This document shows positions 1 to 5,209 of a stretch of DNA of 5,231 nucleotides, one piece after another. Numbering within the stretch: the stretch's first letter is position 1; every line of letters begins with the position of its first letter. Made by a program: the position numbers and the translations under genes. Below the pieces are notes generated by a model. The model had not been told where the DNA came from. It ran no database searches and was given only the letters and a program-made list of their open reading frames with translations. This stretch comes from Caldifarciminota bacterium (lineage in GTDB: Bacteria; Hydrothermota; Hydrothermia; B15-G9; WFZT01). The stretch spans positions 1 through 5,231 of the forward strand of contig JALSOY010000019.1 of NCBI GenBank assembly GCA_026986235.1, read 5' to 3'.

Positions 1-289
1 GGAAGTTAAAAAGGTCCTCCATTAACCTCTCGAGCTCCAGAGCGAATTCCCGGGCTTTAACGGTACTTTCAAATCTGTTTAGAATGGCAAGATCCACTCC
101 CGTTGAGAAAGATTTTTCACCCGCGCCTGTTATCATGAGCACACGGATGTCACGATCATCTTTGAGTTCTTCCAGTCTCTTTCTAAAAATCTTCAGCATC
201 TCGAGGTCAAAAGCGTTGTGCCTTTCAATCCTGTTCATGTACAACACAGCATAACCATCAAACTTTTCTACATGAATATACCTTTCCAC
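1..289 (-). CDS. Enoyl-CoA hydratase/isomerase (crotonase) family protein, N-terminal part only
   Basis: The reverse complement reads from a GTG at 287-289 and stays open to the window edge, giving 96 residues. It begins VERYIHVEKFDGYAVLYMNR and shows the crotonase fold's first landmarks. RIERHNAF (residues 20-27) corresponds to the family's 'P-x-x-x-NA' segment, which supplies one oxyanion-hole NH. VLMITGAGEKSFSTGVDL (50-67) corresponds to the 'v-i-TG-x-G-x-x-FsaG-x-Dl' motif. Crotonases act on acyl-CoA thioesters in the cytoplasm by hydration, isomerisation, dehydration or C-C bond cleavage. The residues that decide the reaction lie beyond the window, so substrate and reaction cannot be named. 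The GTG start is chosen because a perfect AAGGAGGT sits just upstream. It is the last visible gene of the minus-strand operon, 45 nt after mltG. The function bears no obvious relation to cell-wall work, so it may simply be co-transcribed. Confidence 0.93.
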   Translation of the reverse strand, partial: MERYIHVEKFDGYAVLYMNRIERHNAFDLEMLKIFRKRLEELKDDRDIRVLMITGAGEKSFSTGVDLAILNRFESTVKAREFALELERLMEDLFNF

Positions 290-293
290 GGCT

Positions 294-301
294 ACCTCCT
301 T
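294..301 (-). promoter_or_regulatory. Shine-Dalgarno fixing the GTG start of the crotonase gene
   Basis: The minus strand reads AAGGAGGT followed by AGCC and then GTG. This is a perfect anti-16S match with slightly short spacing (5 nt from GGAGG). It supports the GTG at 289 over the first internal ATG, at codon 18, which falls inside the conserved domain. Confidence 0.85.
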
Positions 302-314
302 CCGGGTTTGCTTT

Positions 315-343
315 ATTGTAAAGGGAAGGTATTTTTAGTTCAA
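315..343 (-). promoter_or_regulatory. Candidate sigma-70 promoter for the crotonase gene
   Basis: On the minus strand, TTGAAC (338-343) is followed by 17 nt and then TACAAT (315-320). That is 4/6 and 5/6 matches to consensus with ideal spacing. Transcription would start near 308, leaving about an 18-nt leader that contains the Shine-Dalgarno. The -35 lies in the last codons of mltG. It would let the crotonase be expressed apart from the upstream operon. No terminator is visible between mltG and this site, so read-through is also expected. Confidence 0.35.
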
Positions 344-1360
344 AAGCCCTTTCTTTCTCCAGATTACTTTTGCCCTTGCCTTATTCAGTAAATGCTGTCT
401 CCATGTTTTTGCAAAGAAATGGGTCCCGTCACCTCTGGCAACAAAGTATAGATACTGTGTCCTGGCAGGATAAAGTGCGGCTTTTATGGAAACGAGACCG
501 GGGGAACAGATGGGACCCGGAGGTAAGCCCGGATACCTGTATGTATTGTATGGGGAATCGATCTGAAGGTCCTGATAGGTCAGGATGGTTTTGTGCTCGG
601 GTAGCAGGTACTCCACGGTTGCGCAGGACTCGAGGGGCTGACCCCGCTTCAATCTGTTGTAAAAAACTCCGGCAATCAGTGGTTTTTCCCAGTCAACCAT
701 CGCCTCTTTCTCTACAATAGACGCAAGTGTCAGTATCTGGTGAACAGTCATACCAAGGGATTCGGCACGGGCGGTAAAGGCCGGTGTCCAGAGCTCAAAC
801 AACCTCTTTACCATCAGATCAATTATCTCCTCCTCTGATATTCCCCAGTACAGTTTGTAGGTATCGGGGAAAAGATAACCCTCAAGCGTGGGTGGATGAT
901 CGAGCAAAGGATACTTGAGTGCAAGTTTTCTGATAAATACCTTATCCGCCGCAAGTGTTAGAAATCTATCCTCGTCAATTAAAAGCTTGTAGTGAAGAAG
1001 CTGGGCAATGTCCTTCAGCGTATAACCTTCTGGTATGGTAACCACAACCTCCTGTATACCGGCATTTTCCCGCGTCATCGCCCAGAGTACCCTGAGCTCA
1101 GAGAGTCCCTTTCTGAGAGTGTATCTCCCGCTTTTGATTCTCTTATCCTTACCCGTGATAATTGCAAGGATTCTGAAGACCTCTGGATACCTGATGATCC
1201 CCGCCTCCTTTAACCTCTCTGCCACTGAATATGCAGTCTCCCCCCTTTTTACGATAAAATCAACCTCTTCCTTGCCCTCAACGGGCTCAAGGAAAAAACT
1301 ATAGCTCAGGTAAGTGGTCAGTAAAAAGGAAAACACAATGAAGAATGTCAACTTTCTCAT
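335..1360 (-). CDS. mltG: Endolytic murein transglycosylase MltG (YceG-like)
   Basis: This 341-residue protein is typical in length for MltG. The family is an inner-membrane lytic transglycosylase that cuts nascent glycan strands internally and is thought to end their polymerisation. One N-terminal membrane segment (about residues 5-24) is followed by a LysM-like region (about 33-95, beginning VDFIVKRGETAYSVAERL). The YceG catalytic domain comes next, with EGYLFPDTY (160-168) and TLASIVEKEA (211-220). E217 is the expected catalytic glutamate by analogy with the E. coli IVEKE motif. NRLKRGQPLES (235-245), SPYNTYRYPGLPPGPICSPG (269-288) and YLYFVARGDGTHFF (303-316) are all characteristic of the family. 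The ATG overlaps the ruvX stop as ATGA. A GAGGAGG Shine-Dalgarno at 1369-1375, inside the ruvX 3' end, gives 8-nt spacing from GGAGG. No key residue appears to be missing. Confidence 0.97.
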   Translation of the reverse strand: MRKLTFFIVFSFLLTTYLSYSFFLEPVEGKEEVDFIVKRGETAYSVAERLKEAGIIRYPEVFRILAIITGKDKRIKSGRYTLRKGLSELRVLWAMTRENAGIQEVVVTIPEGYTLKDIAQLLHYKLLIDEDRFLTLAADKVFIRKLALKYPLLDHPPTLEGYLFPDTYKLYWGISEEEIIDLMVKRLFELWTPAFTARAESLGMTVHQILTLASIVEKEAMVDWEKPLIAGVFYNRLKRGQPLESCATVEYLLPEHKTILTYQDLQIDSPYNTYRYPGLPPGPICSPGLVSIKAALYPARTQYLYFVARGDGTHFFAKTWRQHLLNKARAKVIWRKKGLLN

Positions 1361-1794
1361 CTGGACCGCCTCCTCTTTCTGTATTCAAGGTAGTCTTCCA
1401 GCAAAATTCCCGCCGAAAACAGGTCAACCTTCTCTCTGTTCCTCGACGGTTTTATTCCCCTTTCTCTCAGCTCCCTTTCCGCAATCTTCGATGTAAACCT
1501 CTCGTCGTACAGAATAACAGGCACTGGTAAAATTTTTTCCAGTTCCTGTTTAAACTTTTTCACCTGCCCGGCAAGTCTTCCCTCTTTCCCTGAAAGGAGA
1601 TAGGGCATCCCAAGAACAACTTCCGTTACACCCTTCTCCTCAACTATTTCGAATATCCTTTTCACAGGATCTACCTTTCTGGTATTGATCACCTCGAGGG
1701 GTGACACCAGTATCTGGAGTTCATCGGTAACTGCCACTCCAATTCTCACCTCTCCGTAATCAATCGCAAGTATTCTTCCTTTAGACTCTTCCAT
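1357..1794 (-). CDS. ruvX: RuvX/YqgF family RNase H-fold nuclease (pre-16S rRNA 5'-end maturation or Holliday junction resolvase)
   Basis: From the ATG at 1794 this gives 145 residues, normal for the family. The RNase H-like fold opens with GRILAIDYGEVRIGVAVTDE, where D12 is the first catalytic acid. VVLGMPYLLSGKEG (about 59-72) matches the family's 'vGlP...dG' strand. LYDERFTS (95-102) supplies the second acid (E98), and EKVDLFSAGILLEDYL carries the third (D124). YqgF is known in E. coli for processing the 5' end of 16S rRNA, and the family is also described as a resolvase. The gene overlaps the upstream ROK gene by 14 nt and mltG by 4 nt, so translational coupling is likely. The frame is open further upstream: a TTG at 1806 has GGGGAG 8 nt before it and would add four residues (149 aa), and another TTG lies at 1842. 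I prefer the ATG because the conserved domain starts just after it, but its own Shine-Dalgarno is weak. Confidence 0.95.
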   Translation of the reverse strand: MEESKGRILAIDYGEVRIGVAVTDELQILVSPLEVINTRKVDPVKRIFEIVEEKGVTEVVLGMPYLLSGKEGRLAGQVKKFKQELEKILPVPVILYDERFTSKIAERELRERGIKPSRNREKVDLFSAGILLEDYLEYRKRRRSR

Positions 1795-2680
1795 TTTTCT
1801 TTGCAAGGTAAAAACTCCCCAATATCCCGGCATCGTCTCCAAGCTTACCTTTTACGACAACATTTTTCCTGCCGGGTATCTTCATCACCCTCTTTCCCAT
1901 CTCTTCTGTCATGGAATCCTTAAAAAGCTCGAAGGAATTAACGACTCCTCCACCGAGGATTATAATGTCAGGATCGAATATGTGGACAAAGTTGGTTAAC
2001 GCTATTCCGAGGTATCTGCCGTACTCCCTGAAAAGTTCTTTTGCGGTAAAGTTCCCTGAGACGGCGAGGTCGTAAAGTTCCCTGACCTCGTCAAAACTTC
2101 TCCTCAAAAGAATAGAAGCCCTGTGTAGCAGGTATTGAGTCCCAATGAAGGATTCAAGGCAACCCCTGTTACCACAGTTGCATTGGGGACCATCTGAAAC
2201 GATGGTAATGTGTCCGAGTTCCCCTGCCGCGTATCTTGAGCCCACATAGAGCCTTCCGTTCAAAATAATTGCACCTCCCACACCTGTTCCAAGGGTGAGA
2301 ACAACGAGGTTTTTGTATCCTCTACCAGCCCCAAACTGCCACTCTCCGAGACCGTAATTGTTGGCGTCGTTTCCGATATAAACCGGTACCTTAAACTCCT
2401 TTTCCAGGGGAGATTTTAAGTTAACTTCATCCCATTCTTTGAAGTTTGGTGGAATTCTCACTATACCAGTTTCCATGTCAACGAGGCCGGGCATCCCGAC
2501 TCCAATGGCAGTTGTGCCTTCTTCAATCACGCTGTAAATGGCATTTCTAATGTTTTCTATAACCCTGTCCGGACCTGACTGTGATTCTGTAGGCGTCTTC
2601 CCTCTTCTTAGTATTTTCCCGTTCTCGTCCAGCAGAGCGCTTTTTATAAATGTACCTCCAACATCTAAACCCACGAACAT
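1781..2680 (-). CDS. ROK family sugar kinase (glucokinase-like)
   Basis: The 299-residue protein is a typical-length ROK kinase, ATP-dependent and cytoplasmic. LDVGGTFIKSAL (5-16) is the phosphate-1 loop. IGNDANNYGLGEW (102-114) contains D105, the expected catalytic base. LTLGTGVGGAIILNG (128-142) is the phosphate-2 loop. ELGH (154-157) begins the ROK signature, and H157 with C167, C169 and C174 (CNCGNRGC) forms the family's zinc site. E176 follows. IIILGGGV (239-246) is the adenosine segment. All catalytic and zinc residues are present, so it should be active. The ELGH and zinc motifs fit glucokinase or N-acetylhexosamine/mannose kinases, but the exact sugar cannot be read from sequence. It lacks the N-terminal helix-turn-helix of ROK repressors. 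It is the first gene of the operon. The ATG has no Shine-Dalgarno, and an in-frame TAG at 2684-2686 rules out a longer protein. Confidence 0.95.
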   Translation of the reverse strand: MFVGLDVGGTFIKSALLDENGKILRRGKTPTESQSGPDRVIENIRNAIYSVIEEGTTAIGVGMPGLVDMETGIVRIPPNFKEWDEVNLKSPLEKEFKVPVYIGNDANNYGLGEWQFGAGRGYKNLVVLTLGTGVGGAIILNGRLYVGSRYAAGELGHITIVSDGPQCNCGNRGCLESFIGTQYLLHRASILLRRSFDEVRELYDLAVSGNFTAKELFREYGRYLGIALTNFVHIFDPDIIILGGGVVNSFELFKDSMTEEMGKRVMKIPGRKNVVVKGKLGDDAGILGSFYLAKKNGRV

Positions 2681-2687
2681 AGACTAT

Positions 2688-2716
2688 AAAGTAAATGAGC
2701 TTTCAAATATTTTCAA
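2688..2716 (-). promoter_or_regulatory. Weak candidate promoter for the ROK-ruvX-mltG operon, possibly near-leaderless
   Basis: On the minus strand TTGAAA (2711-2716) is followed by exactly 17 nt and then TACTTT (2688-2693). The -35 is good (5/6) and the -10 poor (3/6). The start site would fall about 1 nt before the ROK ATG, which would explain the missing Shine-Dalgarno. An overlapping TATAGT (2683-2688) is a better -10 but lies too close to the ATG. This is suggestive only. Confidence 0.25.
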
Positions 2717-2735
2717 CTGCCAAATGAGGGTGTTC

Positions 2736-2749
2736 GAAAAATATTTTTC
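2736..2749. repeat. 14-bp perfect AT-rich palindrome
   Basis: GAAAAATATTTTTC reads identically on both strands. It lies about 56 bp upstream of the ROK start, where an operator could sit, but low complexity makes chance plausible. Apart from this, 2717-2796 shows no gene, tRNA or clear promoter. A 13-codon minus-strand reading frame there has only a poor ribosome site and is not called. Confidence 0.25.
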
Positions 2750-2796
2750 TCCATAAACTCATTCCTCATCTAAAGGTGTTTTTATAATAGGTAGGC

Positions 2797-2984
2797 ATTC
2801 CCCTTTTGAAGAAGGGGGATCATGGTCGTGTAAAATCCCCCTTTGAAAAAGGGGGATCAAGGGGGATTCATCAAAATCCCCCTGGCAAAGGGCGATTTCT
2901 CTTCCAAAATCCCCCTTGGAGAAGGGGGATACAGGGGGATTGAAAATTTAGTGGTAAGCATCCCCCCTTCTGAAGGAGGGGGAT
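2797..2984. repeat. Array of five short GC-rich palindromic repeats (ATCCCCCTT...AAGGGGGAT)
   Basis: Five imperfect copies of a 21-25 bp inverted repeat lie at 2797-2820, 2835-2857, 2876-2896, 2909-2930 and 2960-2984. Each has arms of the form ATCCCCCTT and AAGGGGGAT around a loop of a few bases. Spacers are 14, 18, 12 and 29 bp and differ in sequence. Copies 2 and 4 are followed by an extra half arm (CAAGGGGGATT and ACAGGGGGATT), suggesting partial duplication. Copy 3 is degenerate (AAAGGGCGAT). The region is non-coding and sits between the divergent ROK operon and the small plus-strand gene. Similar dispersed hairpins (REP-like or small MITE-like elements) occur in many bacterial genomes. 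RNA hairpins from here could affect transcript ends or stability, but no T-run follows any copy, so classic termination is unlikely. Confidence 0.85.
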
Positions 2985-3013
2985 CTGGGTGTCCAAAATA
3001 CTCTGGAGATGTC

Positions 3014-3042
3014 TTGTTACATCATGATTGTGACTATATAAT
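3014..3042 (+). promoter_or_regulatory. Strong sigma-70 promoter of the small SPW-like gene
   Basis: TTGTTA (3014-3019), 17 nt, then a perfect TATAAT (3037-3042). Transcription should start near 3049, leaving an approximately 18-nt leader that is mostly the A-run and Shine-Dalgarno. The spacer contains the 8-bp palindrome ATCATGAT (3021-3028), which is short enough to be chance. Confidence 0.75.
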
Positions 3043-3052
3043 GACAAAAAAA

Positions 3053-3060
3053 AAGGAGGT
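3053..3060 (+). promoter_or_regulatory. Shine-Dalgarno of the 51-codon gene
   Basis: A perfect AAGGAGGT lies 6 nt before the ATG at 3067. Together with the promoter upstream and the terminator downstream it is the main reason to accept such a short reading frame as a real gene. Confidence 0.85.
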
Positions 3061-3066
3061 TCGGAG

Positions 3067-3222
3067 ATGTGGCAAGATTGGGTTAACTTCGTAATAGGTG
3101 TGATAATATTTGTGGCTGCGCTTGCGGGAGTGGGCTCAAATGTAATATTCTGGCTGGGTGGTTTACTCGTAGCGATTTTTTCAGTTTGGTCTGCGCTGGC
3201 GAAGCAGTCCTCCGGGCATTGA
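3067..3222 (+). CDS. Small hydrophobic membrane protein, resembling a single SPW-type repeat (51 aa)
   Basis: The frame reads MWQDWVNFVIGVIIFVAALA, continues through GVGSNVIFWLGGLLVAIFSV, and ends WSALAKQSSGH. It has two hydrophobic stretches (about residues 6-21 and 26-44) around a short turn (GVGSN), so a two-helix hairpin in the inner membrane is likely. The opening W-x-D-W-V-N...G and the later WLGGLLVA...W resemble the SPW repeat family of small membrane proteins, usually found as one or two repeats of about 50 residues. The family's S-P-W triplet is absent here (FVAALAG instead), so the assignment is by general pattern and needs a profile search. The role of SPW proteins is unknown. A near-consensus promoter, a perfect Shine-Dalgarno and a strong terminator 3 nt after the stop make this a complete single-gene unit that should be well expressed. 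It converges on the octahaem cytochrome gene. Confidence 0.8.
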   Translation: MWQDWVNFVIGVIIFVAALAGVGSNVIFWLGGLLVAIFSVWSALAKQSSGH

Positions 3223-3225
3223 TAT

Positions 3226-3264
3226 AAAAAGGGGGGGCGCCGCTTCGCGGCGCCCCCCCTTTTT
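3226..3264. terminator. Bidirectional intrinsic terminator between convergent genes
   Basis: AAAAAG7CGCCGC (3226-3243) pairs perfectly with GCGGCGC7TTTTT (3247-3264), forming an 18-bp stem with a TTC loop. Thirteen pairs are G/C-rich, and the outer five A-T pairs give a T-run on either strand (TTTTTT on plus, TTTTTATAT on minus). It lies 3 nt after the stop of the small plus-strand gene and 16 nt after the stop of the minus-strand cytochrome, so it should terminate both. Confidence 0.95.
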
Positions 3265-3280
3265 TACTCCTCGCACCCTC

Positions 3281-4573
3281 TTACTTCTTCCTCAGATCTG
3301 GTACATCCTCTCCAGGTACGACATTGGCACCACCACAACTGTATGTGGCGCCGGGTATGTACTTATGAGGATCTGGATGTCCAAGTTTCATCAGGCGGTC
3401 GTACTCTCTCTTTAGTTTCATGAATCTCCTTTTAACCTCATGGGCGCCATGCCACCATGCATAGTCAGGTCCCATCATGGAGGCTCCCATCCTCATACGC
3501 CTGCCCTCGTGATGCCAGAGAAGCCAGAAGTCCCATTCAAACTCCTCATCAAAGGGTCTCGGCGTAAGGAGCTTCTTCTTCTTGAGGGTTGCAAGCATCT
3601 TCTTGGCAGGCGCAAAGTAGTTCTTGTTGTAATCCTCAACCTGCTTCTCGATCCTCGTGAAGTAATATTCAGCATGTCTTTCCGTGTGGCACTGAAGACA
3701 GACCTTTTTCATGTTTTCCCTGTGCTTTGCCCTCACAGTCTCGTCCTGGGGTTTCCAGAACACAGGGTCCTTCCAGGTCACAGACTTGGGTGGTTTTAGC
3801 TCAAGCCAGATTCTCTGACCGACATCGTGGGTACTCTCAAGCACGACTTTACCGGTCTTGGGATCTTTCACCTCACCAACATGACATGTTACACATGTGG
3901 GAGCGTGATCTTTGAGACCGGCAAGCCACATCTTCCCGTGATAGGACTCCTCCCAGATCTCGATCTGTGGATGGTCAGGTCCCAGGTGGCACCTTCCGCA
4001 TGTGGATGGGTTTCTCGCCTCTTTGAGAGAGAATAGGTGCTTATTGTGGCAGGATGTACAGGTTCCCCTGGTTCCGTCAGGGTTGATCCTTCCAACTCCG
4101 TTGTTGGGATAGTTGACCCATGTTAGCTTGTCTTTCACGATGGATCCGTGGCACATGAAGCATCCGGTGGCACGCTCAGGATCCGAGTTTGCACCTTTGA
4201 CCACCCAGGGGTCCTTCAGGATGTTTACCACGAACTGGAGGGTATTGGCGTGCTTTGTATGCTCGTACTCCATTACCTCTTTGGAGTGGCAGTTGGAGCA
4301 GGCAGCAGGTGTAACGATAGCTGAAACCGGTGTGGATGACTGGCACTTATCGCTTATTACAGTTTTTTTGTACAGTTTCGGATCGTGGCACTCCATACAG
4401 GCCACACCCTCTGGAGCATGGGCGCTAAGAGACCACTGCTTTACAACCTCCGGCGTAACCTTTTTGTGACAGTCGTAACACGCTTTGGAATTCTCACCTA
4501 TAACGATTTCAGCGTGGAGGACAAAGGCTAACAATAGACCGAGAGAGATCATAACAAATTTGTTTTTATACAT
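3281..4573 (-). CDS. Octahaem c-type cytochrome, hydroxylamine oxidoreductase (HAO)-like family
   Basis: The 430-residue precursor has a Sec signal peptide (about 1-21, cleavage plausible after VLHA) and no C-terminal membrane helix, so the mature protein should be soluble in the periplasm. Eight CXXCH haem sites start at C32, C59, C92, C138, C172, C192, C227 and C292. The spacing and the stretches CTSCHNKHLFSLKEAR and CGRCHLGPDHPQIE, the second leading into ESYHG, are typical of the HAO family. So is the C-terminal MRMGASMMGPDYAWWHG (360-376) in an aromatic, helix-rich region. By family order the fourth site (C138-H142) should be the catalytic haem. D166 and H179 are candidate active-site residues. 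Relatives either oxidise hydroxylamine or hydrazine (tyrosine-crosslinked P460 haem) or reduce nitrite or hydroxylamine to ammonium (no crosslink). Which applies here is unresolved. At 430 residues it is shorter than classical HAO (about 570). C77 and C413 are extra non-haem cysteines. AAGGAGGT lies 6 nt (from GGAGG) before the ATG. No quinol-oxidising NapC/NrfH-type partner is visible. Confidence 0.9.
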   Translation of the reverse strand: MYKNKFVMISLGLLLAFVLHAEIVIGENSKACYDCHKKVTPEVVKQWSLSAHAPEGVACMECHDPKLYKKTVISDKCQSSTPVSAIVTPAACSNCHSKEVMEYEHTKHANTLQFVVNILKDPWVVKGANSDPERATGCFMCHGSIVKDKLTWVNYPNNGVGRINPDGTRGTCTSCHNKHLFSLKEARNPSTCGRCHLGPDHPQIEIWEESYHGKMWLAGLKDHAPTCVTCHVGEVKDPKTGKVVLESTHDVGQRIWLELKPPKSVTWKDPVFWKPQDETVRAKHRENMKKVCLQCHTERHAEYYFTRIEKQVEDYNKNYFAPAKKMLATLKKKKLLTPRPFDEEFEWDFWLLWHHEGRRMRMGASMMGPDYAWWHGAHEVKRRFMKLKREYDRLMKLGHPDPHKYIPGATYSCGGANVVPGEDVPDLRKK

Positions 4574-4595
4574 CCTTCACCTCCTTTTTGGCCTA

Positions 4596-4624
4596 ATTTT
4601 ACAAATGCCGAAAAGGTGTGTCTA
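4596..4624 (-). promoter_or_regulatory. Sigma-70 promoter of the octahaem cytochrome gene
   Basis: On the minus strand TAGACA (4619-4624), 17 nt, TAAAAT (4596-4601): each hexamer matches 5/6 and spacing is ideal. Transcription should begin near 4589, giving a leader of about 16 nt that carries the Shine-Dalgarno. The cytochrome can therefore be transcribed on its own, although no strong terminator separates it from the gene upstream. Confidence 0.65.
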
Positions 4625-4650
4625 TGCTAAATTTGGAGGGTGTGGCATAG
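4622..4650. repeat. Inverted repeat CTATGC-17-GCATAG beside the cytochrome -35
   Basis: The 6-bp arms lie at 4622-4627 and 4645-4650, and the inner arm overlaps the -35 hexamer. It could be a regulator site. A neighbouring ATAGTA/TACTAT pair (4648-4653 and 4660-4665) at the end of the upstream gene could form a weak AT hairpin. Both are short enough to arise by chance. Confidence 0.25.
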
Positions 4651-4660
4651 TAAAAAAGTA

Positions 4661-5209
4661 CTATTTCCTGACCATGAAAAGAAGGAGAGTGAACGCCGCC
4701 GGGAGAATCAGAAAATATAATATTTTTAGTTTATCAAGATCGCGGGAATCTATTACGAGAGGATAACCCGGATACGGATTTTCCTGAAAGTCCAGTTTAA
4801 CACCGGAAAGTGCTGACAGAATCGAAAAGGCCTCTTCAGGGCTTGTTGAATATGTACTATCCGCCTTCCATTTCCCGTTAACTTTTATCTCGTATCTGAT
4901 GAGACCGTATTTGAGTTCTGGATCATCCTTCAGGAGAACTTTTACATCCCTCCTGATAAGCTTCAGTCTGCTGAGAAATTCCGACTCATAGTCCCTGTAC
5001 CTCGAATCTTCAGGTGAAAGATAGATTTCAATCTTCATTTCGTCAATTTTTCTCAGTTTATTTACCAGTTGGACGGGAAAACTGTTTCTGTGGCTTTCTG
5101 TTATGTCCTTCTCTACTGGATCAAATCTCCACAGGAGGAGAACTATCGTGGCAAAAATAGCGATTTTTGCTATATTTTTCTGTTTTTTCACTCCCGGATA
5201 GATCAACAT
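4661..5209 (-). CDS. Short two-TM membrane protein, probably a reduced GldG-like ABC-transporter auxiliary subunit
   Basis: From the ATG at 5209 this gives 182 residues. An N-terminal TM helix (IAKIAIFATIVLLLWRF, just after KKQKN) is followed by about 120 extracytoplasmic residues and a C-terminal TM helix (ILYFLILPAAFTLLLFMV) ending in VRK. After the first helix, KDITESHRNSFPVQLVNKLR resembles the 'D(I/L)TE...R.sLs...' opening of GldG-type auxiliary proteins. IEIYLSPED, the later YGLIRYEI, and NPYPGYPLVID before the last helix fit a short version lacking the long middle domain. Such proteins usually follow an ABC ATPase and permease, which would lie off the right edge. The start is uncertain: the frame is open to the edge (TTG at 5227), a GTG at 5191 gives MKKQKN..., and none has a good Shine-Dalgarno. 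The ATG is chosen because a TAG in another frame (5214-5216), a possible upstream gene end, lies just before it. The function is inferred from pattern only. Confidence 0.7.
   Translation of the reverse strand: MLIYPGVKKQKNIAKIAIFATIVLLLWRFDPVEKDITESHRNSFPVQLVNKLRKIDEMKIEIYLSPEDSRYRDYESEFLSRLKLIRRDVKVLLKDDPELKYGLIRYEIKVNGKWKADSTYSTSPEEAFSILSALSGVKLDFQENPYPGYPLVIDSRDLDKLKILYFLILPAAFTLLLFMVRK

Noticed and set aside
370..1530. Plus-strand reading frames opposite mltG and ruvX
   Set aside because: They lie opposite well-conserved genes, have no convincing start signals, and their composition is not protein-like.
2711..2752. A 13-codon minus-strand leader peptide (MEKNIFRTPSFGS) upstream of the ROK gene
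   Set aside because: The ribosome site is weak, there is no run of regulatory codons, and no attenuator hairpin lies between it and the ROK start.
2783..2788. A perfect plus-strand TATAAT before the palindrome array, hinting at a transcribed structured RNA
   Set aside because: No acceptable -35 lies 16-18 nt upstream (CATTCC is found), and the AT-rich context makes a chance match likely.
2784..2810. A minus-strand promoter TTCAAA...TATTAT with its -35 inside the first palindrome
   Set aside because: The spacer is only 15 nt and the -35 is poor, so it is not strong enough to list as a feature.
2797..2984. Regularly spaced repeats that could be a CRISPR array
   Set aside because: The units are imperfect palindromes of varying length with 12-29 bp unequal spacers and degenerate copies. 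There is no constant direct repeat, and no cas gene is visible in the window.
2843..3094. An 83-codon plus-strand reading frame through the palindrome region
   Set aside because: It starts at a TTG inside a hairpin, its protein is low-complexity Gly/Lys/Pro from the repeats, it runs over the promoter of the 51-codon gene, and it has no ribosome site.
4331..4345. C77 of the cytochrome as a possible ninth haem site
   Set aside because: It lacks a second cysteine and histidine in CXXCH (or CXXCK) spacing. C413 likewise stands alone.
3440..4469. Several plus-strand reading frames of 60-120 codons opposite the cytochrome gene
   Set aside because: They are antisense shadows of a strongly supported gene. 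They have no recognisable domains or ribosome sites.
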